Below are positions 8,624 through 17,463 of a DNA stretch of 64,000 nucleotides, in pieces. The position numbers and the translations under genes were made by a program. Numbering within the stretch: position 1 is the stretch's first letter; the number at the start of each line of letters is the position of its first letter. The notes beneath the pieces are model-generated. The model made no database searches and was not told the origin of the DNA. It worked only from the letters and a program-made list of their open reading frames with translations. This DNA is from UBA5216 sp043743335 (GTDB lineage Bacteria; Pseudomonadota; Gammaproteobacteria; Burkholderiales; SG8-41): positions 1 to 64,000 of the forward strand of contig JAYTWR010000125.1 of the NCBI GenBank assembly GCA_043743335.1, written 5' to 3'.

Positions 8624-9463
8624 ATGAAGCCCACCACCCGATTGACCACGGCTGCCGGTGCCATCACGCTGGCCGGCCTTCTGTTCAGCGCGCCACTATT
8701 AGCCGAGGATATTACGATACCCGGCACCGGCAATTGCGAATTCGTCGTCGGCCAACTGGCCCAGGCTTTCAACGCCAGCCAGAAGCGCCACCGCGTGACC
8801 GTTCCGCCTTCCACCGGCACAGCGGGCGCGTTGCGTGATCTGAACAACGACAAAGCCAGCATCGGCCGGGTAGGCCGCCCGCTCAAAGATGAAGAGCGCG
8901 CCAATGGCCTGACTTATGTGCCGCTCGGGCGCGACGCGGTCGTTTTTGTCGGCGGATCGGGGATCACGGTGAAAGGCATTTCGCGTGCGCAAGCGGTTGA
9001 TGTGTATACCGGCAAAATCACCGACTGGCAGGTGCTCGGCGGTAAACCCGCGCCCATCCGCACCATCGGACGGGAAGAAACCGATGCGTCGCGGATGGTG
9101 ATTCAGCGTGATATCAAGGCGTTTGTCGGCATGAAATTCCATGAAGGGGTCAAAGTGGTCAACTTAGATCCGCAAATGCTGGAGCTGCTGGATCGTTATC
9201 CGACCAGCCTCGGCTTTCTGAACCGCTCGGCGCTCAAAGCGGCCAAGACCAAAGTGCTGCCACTCGCACTGGACGGCATCGCACCGACGCCTGAAAACGT
9301 CGAAAAGGGTCGCTACACCCTGACCATGGAATTCGGCTTGGCCTACCGCAATACTGGCCTGACCGACGGTGGCCGCGAATTCATGGCTTTCATTGCGTCA
9401 CCTGCTGGCGCGCGCATCCTGCGCGAGAACGGCGTCGTAGCGCCACCCGCGACACGCAATTAG
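8624..9463 (+). CDS. PstS-like periplasmic substrate-binding protein
   Basis: 279 aa. Signal peptide MKPTTRLTTAAGAITLAGLLFSAPLLAE with cleavage near LLA-ED. The mature part has the phosphate-binding-protein fold: ITIPGTGNCEFVVGQLAQAF, then TGTAGALRDLNNDKASIGRVGR and the hinge VVFVGGSGITVKGISRAQAV. YTGKITDWQVLGGKPAPIR is the typical PBP-like block. It is shorter than PstS (about 320-340 aa) and no pst ABC genes are present. It sits 42 bp before a membrane histidine kinase, so it probably presents a ligand to that sensor rather than to a permease. This role is inferred from position. Confidence 0.75.
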   Translation: MKPTTRLTTAAGAITLAGLLFSAPLLAEDITIPGTGNCEFVVGQLAQAFNASQKRHRVTVPPSTGTAGALRDLNNDKASIGRVGRPLKDEERANGLTYVPLGRDAVVFVGGSGITVKGISRAQAVDVYTGKITDWQVLGGKPAPIRTIGREETDASRMVIQRDIKAFVGMKFHEGVKVVNLDPQMLELLDRYPTSLGFLNRSALKAAKTKVLPLALDGIAPTPENVEKGRYTLTMEFGLAYRNTGLTDGGREFMAFIASPAGARILRENGVVAPPATRN

Positions 9464-9505
9464 TTTGTCCCGCTTGCACCCGCGCCACGGCGAGCCACAC
9501 CCGCG

Positions 9506-11734
9506 ATGAAATTCCGCTACAGCGTTACGCTTTCGCTGATACTGCTGTTGACGCTGCTGGTGGCTATTTCAGGCGGCAGCGCCTACCTGATCAGCAGAGA
9601 ACAATTACGCGATGCGGTACGCGAACGGGAAATCGACAAAATCAAGACGTTAAGTAAGGTCATCGAATCGTTGCTCGAACGGGAAGCCCGCCAAACGCAG
9701 GCGATGGCAAAACTGCTGAGTTCGAACGCCACACTGGCCGCTGCAGTGAGCCAAAAGCGCCCCGACACATCACCGTTACTGGACAGCCTATTGCAGCCGG
9801 TATTCACCAGCTCACAACTCGGTTTACTGGAGGTTACCGATACCACAGAGACCGTCATTTACCGGGCACACGGTGCGCGAAACACCGGCGACCGCTCAAC
9901 GGTTTGGGGCGTGGCCGAGGCCTTGGCCGGCACCGGCGGACTGGCCACCACCATCGAGGAACGTGGCGTTGCGGTGCGGGCGATCGAACCGCTACAGTTA
10001 AGCGGGAAGCCCGTGGGCGTCGTGATGGCGGGTGCGTTCATAGGTGAAAAATTCCTGAATGAATTAAGCCGCCAAGTCGGGGCCAATCTGGCCCTGCTGT
10101 CGCGCACCAAAGCGCTGGCGGTATCCAACGAGACCTTGCTGAGCGCGCTCGATAACGATGCGCTGCGCAGTGCCTTCGAGCAAAAAATCCCCATTTACCG
10201 CGAAGATGCAGCAGCCCGCGTGACGCGTGTGTATTTACCGGTGTTGATCGTTGACGAAGGCTTCGTCATATTGGCCGAGATCAGCAGCCAGGCCGCTTAT
10301 CAGCGCATGGAACACGGTGCGCGCCTACTGATTGTGCGCGCCGCTTCCATACTCGTGCTCAGCATTTTGCTGGGCATCATTTTGATTGCGCTGTTGATGG
10401 CGCCGCTACGCGCGCTGCGCGTGCGTTCGGAACAATCGGTACGGGCGCTGACCGGCGGCGTGGCACGCCCACAAGACAGCGGGAACGAAATTACTTCAAT
10501 GGTGATGGATTTGGACCACCTCACACAATTACTCGTCGCGCGCAATCGCGAACTGGCGGACGCGAAAGCCTCTGCCGAGTCCGCCAACAACGCCAAATCG
10601 CAGTTTCTATCGAACATGAGCCATGAAATTCGCACCCCGCTCAACGGCGTGCTCGGCATGGCTGAACTGCTACAGGGCACGCCGCTGAACGCAGAGCAGC
10701 GCAAGTACTGCCAAGCCATTTCGGCGTCGGGCCGCACCCTACACGAACTCTTGAGCGACGTGCTGGATCTGGCGAAAATCGAGGCGCAGCAAGTGAAGCT
10801 GGAAAACATCGCCTTTGATCCCGCAGCGCTGGTCAACGACATCGGCGACGCGTACCGGGAACTCGCGGCCAACCGCAGTTCCACACTGACTGTGCTGATC
10901 GACAGCACGGTGCCTGAGCATGTCTATGGTGATCCGACACGACTGCGCCAAGTGCTTTCCAACCTCACCGGCAACGCGGTGAAATTCACCGAGAACGGCG
11001 TCATCAACATCGCAGCGCGGCGCTTGCCGAATGCCGACAATGCCAACAACGCTGAGAAGGATCAAGCGCTGATTCAATTCAGCGTCAGCGATACCGGCAT
11101 CGGCATGTCCGAAGCGGCGGTGGCCAAGCTGTTCAAGCCGTTTGTGCAAGCCGACGCCTCCACCACGCGCGAATACGGCGGCACCGGCTTGGGCTTGGTG
11201 ATCTGCAAGCATTTGGTGGAATTAATGGGCAGCAACATCCAGCTCGACAGCCGGTTGGGCGAAGGCACGACACTGTCGTTCACGTTGCCCATGACCATAG
11301 CGGCAACACCCGCCGCCAGTACCCCCGCTACCGAAATACAAGATCAATACGCCGCACGCATACTGGTGGCGGAGGACAACCTCGTCAACAAGGAAGTCAT
11401 ACGCGCCATGCTGGCGCGCTTGGGCGCGACAGCAACCATTGTTGAAAATGGCGAATTGGCCGTGGCCGCTGCGCGCGAACAGACGTTCGATATGATTTTT
11501 ATGGATTGCCAAATGCCGGTGATGGACGGCTATCAGGCCACCCTGCAAATCCGGCGGGAGCAAAAGCCCGGCGTGCGCTTGCCCATCGTGGCGCTGACCG
11601 CCAACGCGCTGGCAGATGACCGGCAACTCTGCCTCGATGCCGGTATGGATGACTACATCGCCAAGCCCGTCAACATGGTGGGATTGCGTGCGGTGCTGGG
11701 CAAATGGCTGCTACCGGAATCTAAACATAACTAA
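9506..11734 (+). CDS. Membrane hybrid histidine kinase / response regulator
   Basis: 742 aa. TM1 at about 7-29, a periplasmic Cache-like sensor region at about 30-270, TM2 at about 275-300, a HAMP-like linker, then a kinase core: NMSHEIRTPLNGVLGMAELL with phospho-acceptor His373, GNAVKFTENG, DTGIGMSE and GGTGLGLVICKHLVELMGS. The C-terminal receiver has acidic DN of VAEDNLVNKE, phospho-acceptor Asp667 in FMDCQMPVMDG, and Lys in DDYIAKPVN. It lacks an Hpt domain, so phosphate would pass to a separate Hpt or stay on the receiver. The periplasmic binding protein upstream is the likely ligand partner. The stop codon TAA lies inside a 19-bp repeat copy. Confidence 0.92.
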   Translation: MKFRYSVTLSLILLLTLLVAISGGSAYLISREQLRDAVREREIDKIKTLSKVIESLLEREARQTQAMAKLLSSNATLAAAVSQKRPDTSPLLDSLLQPVFTSSQLGLLEVTDTTETVIYRAHGARNTGDRSTVWGVAEALAGTGGLATTIEERGVAVRAIEPLQLSGKPVGVVMAGAFIGEKFLNELSRQVGANLALLSRTKALAVSNETLLSALDNDALRSAFEQKIPIYREDAAARVTRVYLPVLIVDEGFVILAEISSQAAYQRMEHGARLLIVRAASILVLSILLGIILIALLMAPLRALRVRSEQSVRALTGGVARPQDSGNEITSMVMDLDHLTQLLVARNRELADAKASAESANNAKSQFLSNMSHEIRTPLNGVLGMAELLQGTPLNAEQRKYCQAISASGRTLHELLSDVLDLAKIEAQQVKLENIAFDPAALVNDIGDAYRELAANRSSTLTVLIDSTVPEHVYGDPTRLRQVLSNLTGNAVKFTENGVINIAARRLPNADNANNAEKDQALIQFSVSDTGIGMSEAAVAKLFKPFVQADASTTREYGGTGLGLVICKHLVELMGSNIQLDSRLGEGTTLSFTLPMTIAATPAASTPATEIQDQYAARILVAEDNLVNKEVIRAMLARLGATATIVENGELAVAAAREQTFDMIFMDCQMPVMDGYQATLQIRREQKPGVRLPIVALTANALADDRQLCLDAGMDDYIAKPVNMVGLRAVLGKWLLPESKHN

Positions 11735-11745
11735 TTGATTTTAAA
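11727..11745 (+). repeat. 19-bp border repeat supplying a stop codon (frame 2)
   Basis: ATAACTAATTGATTTTAAA. The hybrid kinase terminates at the inner TAA (AAC TAA) of this copy. The next gene begins 31 bp further on. Confidence 0.88.
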
Positions 11746-11776
11746 CGGTTTTTAAAAATCCGAAAGCTGCGCCACG

Positions 11777-13336
11777 ATGACTTGGCAACCCGAACTCGAC
11801 GAGCTGCGCACGCGCGAAGCGTTCGCCAAGCAAATGGGTGGCGCAGATAAAGTAAAGCGCCAGCACGATGGCGGACGCCTTACCGTGCGCGAGCGTATCG
11901 ACGGTTTGCTCGACACCGGCAGTTTTCATGAAGTTGGGGCAATCGCCGGCAAAGCCGTTTACGACGCCGACAACAATCTCAACAGCCTGCAGGCCGCCAA
12001 CTGCGTGTTCGGCCGCGGCAAGGTCGATGGCCGGCCCGTCGTGGTGTGCGGCGACGACTTCACGGTACGCGGCGGTTCGGCAGATGCCACCATCAAAGAA
12101 AAAACCGTGATGGCGGAGCAAATGGCCAACGAATTTCGTTTGCCGATTATCCGCGTCATCGAAGGCTCCGGCGGTGGTGGCTCGGTGAAAACCATCGAAA
12201 CCACCGGGCGTGCGAATCTGCCGGGGCGCGTGGCCGGTGCAGCGGGGTATCACTACGCGGCCATCAACCTTGGCACGGTGCCGGTGGTGGCGCTGGGCTT
12301 GGGCTCCGTGGCCGGACTGGGTGCGGCGCGGCTCGCCGCCAGTCACTACTCGGTAATGACCAAAACCACTTCCGCGATGTTTGTCGCAGGCCCGCCGGTG
12401 GTGGAACGCATCGGGCAAAAACTCACCAAGCAGGAACTCGGCGGCTGGGAAATTCAGTGCCGCGCCGGTGCAGTCGATCATGCCGTAGACACCGAGGCTG
12501 AGGCGTTTGCCTGCGCGCGGCGGTTTTTGTCGTACCTGCCGTCGTCCATACACAGCACGCCGCCGGTGACGCCGCACGAAATCGAGCCCAAGCGTAACGA
12601 CGAAGCCCTGCTGAAAGTCATCCCCAAAGACCGCCGCCGCGTCTACAAAATGCGGCCGATTATCGACACGCTGATCGATCACGGCAGTTTTTTTGAAATG
12701 GGGCAAATGTTCGGTCGCTCCATCATTACGGGTCTTGCGCGCATTGAAGGCCGCTCGGTCGCGGTGATGGCTGGCGATCCGTATCACTACGCCGGGGCAT
12801 GGACAGCGGACGCCTGCGCCAAAATCATCCGCTGTGTCGATCTGGCGCAAACCTTTCATTTGCCGGTGTTGCACTTGGTCGATTGCCCCGGCTTTTTAGT
12901 GGGCCTCGAAGCCGAGCAAAGCGCCACCATCCGCGCAGGCGTGCGCGTGATGACCGCACTCGATCAGTGTACCGTGCCTTGGTGCTCAGTCATCGTGCGC
13001 AATGTGTTCGGCGTGGCCGGCGCGCTGCACCAGCCGCCAGGACGTTTGTCGTTGCGCTACGCGTGGCCTTCCGGCCATTGGGGGTCGCTGCCGTTAGAAG
13101 GCGGCATTGAAGCCGCCTACCGCGCTGACCTCGACGCCGCTGCAGACCCCAAAGCCAAGCTCAGTGAAATCGAAGACCGGCTGAACAAACTGCGCTCGCC
13201 GTTTCGTAGCGCGGAAACCTTTTGGGTCGAAGAAATCATCGATCCGCGCGATACACGCAAGCTGTTGTGTGAGTTTGTCCGCTTGGCGGAACCGCTGCTG
13301 ACGCCGGGGCCAGCGTCGTTTACCATGCGGCCTTGA
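11777..13336 (+). CDS. Acyl-CoA carboxylase carboxyltransferase (beta-type) subunit
   Basis: 519 aa, normal length for the biotin-dependent carboxyltransferase family (propionyl-, methylcrotonyl- or geranyl-CoA carboxylase beta). The N-half has GGRLTVRERIDGLLDTGSF and IRVIEGSGGGGSVKTIE. The C-half has HLVDCPGFLVGLEAEQSATI, the segment that lines the CoA/carboxybiotin pocket. No biotin carboxylase or biotin carrier gene is in the window, so the partner must be elsewhere or the enzyme does another CoA reaction. It is followed by an NDP-forming acyl-CoA synthetase on the same strand. The exact acyl-CoA is not evident. Confidence 0.88.
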   Translation: MTWQPELDELRTREAFAKQMGGADKVKRQHDGGRLTVRERIDGLLDTGSFHEVGAIAGKAVYDADNNLNSLQAANCVFGRGKVDGRPVVVCGDDFTVRGGSADATIKEKTVMAEQMANEFRLPIIRVIEGSGGGGSVKTIETTGRANLPGRVAGAAGYHYAAINLGTVPVVALGLGSVAGLGAARLAASHYSVMTKTTSAMFVAGPPVVERIGQKLTKQELGGWEIQCRAGAVDHAVDTEAEAFACARRFLSYLPSSIHSTPPVTPHEIEPKRNDEALLKVIPKDRRRVYKMRPIIDTLIDHGSFFEMGQMFGRSIITGLARIEGRSVAVMAGDPYHYAGAWTADACAKIIRCVDLAQTFHLPVLHLVDCPGFLVGLEAEQSATIRAGVRVMTALDQCTVPWCSVIVRNVFGVAGALHQPPGRLSLRYAWPSGHWGSLPLEGGIEAAYRADLDAAADPKAKLSEIEDRLNKLRSPFRSAETFWVEEIIDPRDTRKLLCEFVRLAEPLLTPGPASFTMRP

Positions 13337-13399
13337 TGGATACGCGCCACGCACTTCCGCGTGGCAAAGCACAAACCACACTGCCCTGCCGCACCATCG

Positions 13400-13436
13400 T
13401 CTTTCGCGAAGGCGGAAACCCATCACACGGCCACAA
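13400..13436. repeat. REP-like intergenic sequence
   Basis: ACCATCGTCTTTCGCGAAGG followed by CGGAAACCCATC resembles the common proteobacterial element of the form TCATTCCCGCGAAAGCGGGAATCC. The core TTCGCGAA is a palindrome. It argues that the sequence before 13441 is not coding. Confidence 0.45.
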
Positions 13437-13440
13437 CCCC

Positions 13441-15546
13441 ATGACGACGCGCCCCGACCTCACCAAACTCCTCACGCCGCAATCCATCGCCATCATCGGC
13501 GCGTCCACCAACACCACCTCCATCAGCGGCCAACCGCTTCGCCTGATGCTGGATGTGGGTTACACCGGCAAGCTCTATCCGGTCAACCCCAAACGCGACG
13601 AGGTGCAGGGCATCAAGGCTTACCCCAACGCGCAAGCCATCCCCGGCCCGTGCGATGTGGCGCTGGTGGCGGTGTCTGCCGCACAAGTGCCGCAAGCGTT
13701 GCGTGATTGCGGCAAAGCCGGCATTCCGTTTGCCGTAGTACTCGCCGGCGGCTTTGAAGAAATCGGCAAGCGCGGCGAAGCTGCGCAACAGGAACTCGAC
13801 GCTGCCATCAAAGACAGCGGCGTGCGTGTGGTCGGCCCCAACTGTATCGGCGTCGCCAACATACAAACGCGTGCGTTCTGTGCGTTCGGCGGCGCGCTCT
13901 ACGATAAATCGCTAGAGCCCGGCCCAGTGGCCGTGGTGTCGCAAAGCGGCGGCGTCGGCCTCAGTATGCTCGCGCACGCGCACGCACGCGGCGTCGATTC
14001 GCGCTACATCGTGTCCTGCGGCAATGAAGCCGACTTGGACTTTTTCGATTTCACCCACACGCTGCTGGGGCAGGACGACGTGCAACTCATTCTGGCGTAT
14101 CTGGAATCGAGCCTCGAAGGTAAACAACTGCGTGAGCTGGGCCAGCGCGCGCTGCAATTGGGCAAGCCGATCATTCTGCTTAAAGTCGGTAACAGCGGCG
14201 CGGGGCGACGCGCAGCCGGCTCGCACACCGGCAAGCTCACCGCCGACTACACGCTGTTCAAGGCAGCCTTCAAGGAAGGCGGCTTCATCGAAGTCACCGA
14301 TCTGCATGAGATGGCGGATGTCGCCAAGCTGGTGCTCGGCGGGCGTTACCCCAAGGGCCGCAACATCGGCGTGCTCACCGGTTCCGGCGGCTGGGGCGTG
14401 ATGGCGGCGGAAGCCTACGAACGCAACGGCCTGCATCTGCCGCTGCCCTCACCCGCAACCGTGGAAAAACTAAAAACCGTGGTGGCCGAGTATGGCTCCA
14501 TCGGCAACCCCATCGACACCACGCCAGTCTATGGCATGCAGCACACCGTGCTGGACATTATCGCCGCCGAACCCCACTGGGACATGCTGCATGTGCGCAG
14601 CGCGGGCGGCCCAGCGCTAAAGGCGTGGCTACCCAAGTTTCTGGAAATCGCCAATCGCACCGACAAACCCATCATCGTGGGCTGGGCGCCGGTGCCGGGG
14701 CTCGATCTGGATATTAAGCACGCGCTGGAAAAAAACGGCCTTTACTGCCCCAGCTTCGCTGCGGATGCCGGGCGTGCGGTGGGCCTCTTCACCGATTTCG
14801 CCATGAAGCTCAAGCGACTGCAAACACGCAAGCACACCCCGGCGCAGCGCCCCATCACCCAACAGGCACTTGAACTCGCCGGTGGTGCAGGCGCGGCGCT
14901 GGCAGAACATGTCTCAAAACAATGCCTTGCCCACTACGGCATCCCTGCGACGCAGGAAGTATTGCTGTCACTCGACGCCATCCTCGCGCTGAAGGCCGCA
15001 CCGGTGGCGTTCCCGGTGGCGGTCAAACTCGCTTCGCCCGACATCCCGCACAAAACCGAGGCCGATGCGGTGCGGCTCAACGTCAAATCGCTGGACGAAC
15101 TCAAGGCCGCCGCGCAAGCGGTCGTCAACGGCGGCAAGCACCACGCACCCACTGCGCGCATCGACGGCATCTCCGTGCAGGAAATGGCCAGCGGCGTAGA
15201 AATGATTGTCGGCGCAGTCAACGATCCGCACTTCGGCCCCTACGTGATGGTAGGGCTGGGCGGCGTGCTGACTGAAGTGCTGCACGACGTGTCACACCGC
15301 TTCGCGCCGGTTACGCCGGACGACGCGCGCGACATGCTGGCTGAACTCAAGGGCGCAAAAATTCTGGCAGGCTATCGAGGCGCACCCCCCGTGGATGTGG
15401 AGGCCATTGTCGATGTGCTCGTGCGCTTGTCGTGGCTGATACACGACCATCAGGATCGCATTGCCGAGATCGACGTGAACCCGCTGTTTGCGCGGGCCAA
15501 CGGCAAGGGCGTGGTGGCGGCGGATGCGTTAGTGGTGTTGCGCTAG
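13441..15546 (+). CDS. Acyl-CoA synthetase, NDP-forming (fused alpha-beta)
   Basis: 701 aa from the ATG at 13441. An in-frame ATG at 13336 overlapping the previous stop would add 35 residues encoded by a REP-like sequence, so the later start fits better. Order: CoA-binding Rossmann domain (LLTPQSIAIIGASTNTTSIS), succinyl-CoA-ligase-like domain with the phosphorylated His262 in AAGSHTGKLT, then a C-terminal ATP-grasp domain (PVAVKLASPDIPHKTEADAV). It links an acid and CoA with ATP hydrolysis to ADP plus phosphate, or makes ATP in reverse. Paired with the carboxyltransferase it suggests activation then carboxylation of a short acid; this is inference. Confidence 0.87.
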   Translation: MTTRPDLTKLLTPQSIAIIGASTNTTSISGQPLRLMLDVGYTGKLYPVNPKRDEVQGIKAYPNAQAIPGPCDVALVAVSAAQVPQALRDCGKAGIPFAVVLAGGFEEIGKRGEAAQQELDAAIKDSGVRVVGPNCIGVANIQTRAFCAFGGALYDKSLEPGPVAVVSQSGGVGLSMLAHAHARGVDSRYIVSCGNEADLDFFDFTHTLLGQDDVQLILAYLESSLEGKQLRELGQRALQLGKPIILLKVGNSGAGRRAAGSHTGKLTADYTLFKAAFKEGGFIEVTDLHEMADVAKLVLGGRYPKGRNIGVLTGSGGWGVMAAEAYERNGLHLPLPSPATVEKLKTVVAEYGSIGNPIDTTPVYGMQHTVLDIIAAEPHWDMLHVRSAGGPALKAWLPKFLEIANRTDKPIIVGWAPVPGLDLDIKHALEKNGLYCPSFAADAGRAVGLFTDFAMKLKRLQTRKHTPAQRPITQQALELAGGAGAALAEHVSKQCLAHYGIPATQEVLLSLDAILALKAAPVAFPVAVKLASPDIPHKTEADAVRLNVKSLDELKAAAQAVVNGGKHHAPTARIDGISVQEMASGVEMIVGAVNDPHFGPYVMVGLGGVLTEVLHDVSHRFAPVTPDDARDMLAELKGAKILAGYRGAPPVDVEAIVDVLVRLSWLIHDHQDRIAEIDVNPLFARANGKGVVAADALVVLR

Positions 15547-15663
15547 ACTTCGCCTAGCGGAAATGTCATAGGCTCAATCTACTCTGGCTTACTACGGCTT
15601 ACTCCGGCTTAATATTCGCCAGCCGAAACAACACGGTTCAGTGGCCAGCGCATCGATCTCAAC

Positions 15664-16098
15664 TTACTGCTGGGCCAAAATGTCTTTCAACCCCCGCATG
15701 GCCAGCGAGTAGCCGAATATGCCGAAGCCCACAATCACGCCGCGCGCGACTTTCGCGACTTCCGACTGATTGCCGCGCCGCATCGGATTGGAAATGTGCA
15801 ATTCAATCGACGGAAACTTCACCTGTGACATCGCCGCATACAAGGCACGATAGCCCGAGGAATAACCCGCCGGATTGAAAATGCAGGCATCCACGCCTCT
15901 GTCGTTGGCTTCATAGAACTTGTTAATGACTTCGCCTTCGATATTGGAATGAAAAATCTCCAACTCAAAACCGTGCTCGGCGGCGTACTGGCGGATATGC
16001 TCATCGTACGCTGGCAACAACATCGGGCCGAAGACATCGAGCTGCACTTTGCCGCGCATGTTCATGCCTGCGCCGTGAATAACAAGTAGTTTGGGCAT
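15664..16098 (-). CDS. Type II dehydroquinase-fold protein with altered active site
   Basis: 144 aa, the length of AroQ. The fold signature is clear: HGAGMNMRGKVQLDVFG, FHSNIEGEVINKFYEANDRG, IFNPAGYSSGY and SIELHISNPMRRG. The catalytic Tyr of the normal R-E-P-x-x-Y-G loop is Phe23. The N-P-x-A-x-T-H segment reads NPAGYSSGY, so its His is lost, and N-G-P-N-L-N reads HGAGMN. The second His (ELHISN) is kept. It is therefore unlikely to dehydrate 3-dehydroquinate and is probably a catabolic paralogue with another substrate. It is followed on the same strand by an SDR gene, past a 19-bp repeat. Confidence 0.8.
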   Translation of the reverse strand: MPKLLVIHGAGMNMRGKVQLDVFGPMLLPAYDEHIRQYAAEHGFELEIFHSNIEGEVINKFYEANDRGVDACIFNPAGYSSGYRALYAAMSQVKFPSIELHISNPMRRGNQSEVAKVARGVIVGFGIFGYSLAMRGLKDILAQQ

Positions 16099-16121
16099 TG
16101 CGGTTCCTAGTAAAATAAGGC

Positions 16122-16140
16122 AATAAAATCAATTAGTTAC
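16122..16140 (-). repeat. 19-bp border repeat supplying a stop codon (frame 1)
   Basis: Exact copy. On the leftward strand the SDR reading frame ends ATG TAA, with TAA formed by bases 2-4 of the repeat. Confidence 0.92.
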
Positions 16141-17060
16141 ATCGGTTCCCAGCTCAACACATCGCGCGACCGTTCGAGCGGCGTAAACGACGCTTTGAAC
16201 GCGGGCAACACGCGGTCGCGTATCAACTGCGGCGTCCAGCCTTCGCTGTGGTGAGCAGAGCGCACCGGACGCGGTTGGCTAATGAGAAAAATTTCATTCG
16301 CGCGCACACTGAAAATCTGCCCGGTGACATCCTTCGCGGCGTCGCTGCATAAAAACACCGCCATCGGCGCGATCTGTTTGGGCGACATCATTTTGCGGCG
16401 CACCTCGATGTGCGCTTTTTGCTCCGGCGTATTGGCGGGAATGGCTTCAATCATGCGGCTGAACGCATTCGGTGCAATGCAGTTGGAGCGCACTTGATAA
16501 CGCGACATGTCCAGCGCTATCTGCCGCGACAGACCGACAATACCCAGCTTGGCCGCGCCGTAATTCGCCTGCCCGAAATTACCAAACAGGCCCGACCCCG
16601 AACTCATATGCACAAATGCACCGCTGTTCTGTGCGCGGAAATGTTGCGCCGCGGCCAGACTCACATGAAACGAGCCGTAGAGATGCACCTTCACCACGGC
16701 ATCAAATTCCTCTGGCGTCATTTTGTGAAAAATGCGGTCACGCAGAATGCCCGCGTTGTTAATCACCGCATCGATGCGGCCAAAATTCGCCACCGCGAGT
16801 TCGATAATGTGTTGCGCGCTTGCCCACTCGGCCACGCTGTCCGTGCTGGCCACGGCCCTGCCACCGCCGGCCTTGATTTCATTCACCACCTGCTGCGCCA
16901 CGTTTTCGTCGACGCCCTCACCGTTCACCGTGGAACCCAAATCATTCACCACCACCGCAGCGCCTTCCGCCGCCAGCATCAACGCCATCTCGCGCCCGAT
17001 GCCGCGCCCCGCGCCGGTGACCACAGCCACTTTACCTTCCATCATGCGTTCATTCGCCAC
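16137..17060 (-). CDS. Short-chain dehydrogenase/reductase (FabG/HSD17B4-like)
   Basis: 307 aa from a GTG at 17060, chosen because AGGGGG lies 5 nt upstream; ATGs at 17045 and 17042 lack a ribosome-binding site. Cofactor motif VVTGAGRGIGREMALMLAAE, NNAGIL, catalytic Ser in VHMSSGSG and YxxxK as YGAAK. The segment LGSTVNGEGVDENVAQQVV is typical of the 3-hydroxyacyl-CoA dehydrogenase domain of peroxisomal-type multifunctional enzymes. A C-terminal tail of about 70 residues extends beyond the usual SDR core. It likely oxidises a hydroxyacyl-CoA in beta-oxidation-like catabolism. The stop codon lies in a 19-bp repeat. Confidence 0.87.
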   Translation of the reverse strand: MANERMMEGKVAVVTGAGRGIGREMALMLAAEGAAVVVNDLGSTVNGEGVDENVAQQVVNEIKAGGGRAVASTDSVAEWASAQHIIELAVANFGRIDAVINNAGILRDRIFHKMTPEEFDAVVKVHLYGSFHVSLAAAQHFRAQNSGAFVHMSSGSGLFGNFGQANYGAAKLGIVGLSRQIALDMSRYQVRSNCIAPNAFSRMIEAIPANTPEQKAHIEVRRKMMSPKQIAPMAVFLCSDAAKDVTGQIFSVRANEIFLISQPRPVRSAHHSEGWTPQLIRDRVLPAFKASFTPLERSRDVLSWEPM

Positions 17061-17122
17061 GTTCGCCCCCTGTGCTTGCAAAGGTCGCTATCATACGGTG
17101 AAACCACCCACCGGAGAAACCC

Positions 17123-17426
17123 ATGCAACGCATCGCTGCGCTCACGCTCGCGCTGAACGCATGCGCGTTCGCATCGGCAACACACGCGCAACCCGCTTCG
17201 ACAAGCGCAGTACCGGCCTACCCTGCAAAGACCGTGCGCGTCGTATGCCCGTGGCCGCCCGGCGGCTTGATCGACGTGGTCGGCCGTATCGTGTTTATAG
17301 GGCCGGCACCCAAATGATCAACGTCAATGACAAAGGCGACGGTCCGGCGACGACCGCTGTGGTGTCCGGTGAAACACCGTTAATCGCCGGCACGCCTGCC
17401 GCGCTCGCAACCCATCTGAACAGCCA
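17123..17426 (+). pseudogene. Bug/TctC gene remnant (signal peptide plus middle fragment)
   Basis: It starts as a normal Bug gene: GGAGAAACCC then ATG, signal peptide MQRIAALTLALNACAFASAT, and YPAKTVRVVCPWPPGGLIDV up to VGRIV. The frame then shifts and jumps to a middle segment of the same family (QMINVNDKGDGPATTAVVSG, then ETPLIAGTPAALATHLNSQ). About 130 residues between these parts are missing. The fragment stops where a degraded 19-bp repeat begins. It is non-functional as a binding protein. Confidence 0.8.
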
Positions 17427-17438
17427 ATTGATTTTATT
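17420..17438 (+). repeat. Degraded 19-bp border repeat at a gene-remnant junction
   Basis: ACAGCCAATTGATTTTATT keeps the last 13 bases of the consensus. It marks the point where the Bug remnant loses homology, 26 bp before the aldolase start. Confidence 0.65.
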
Positions 17439-17463
17439 GAATTTTTAGATAAGGAGCCATTGC

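Noticed and set aside
11741..12874. 377-codon open frame antisense to the carboxyltransferase
   Set aside because: It is a shadow of the GC-skewed third positions; its protein is His/Arg-rich without domains, and the opposite strand encodes a clear family.
13336..13440. N-terminal extension of the acyl-CoA synthetase from the ATG at 13336
   Set aside because: The 35 residues come from REP-like DNA and precede the normal domain start at 13441.
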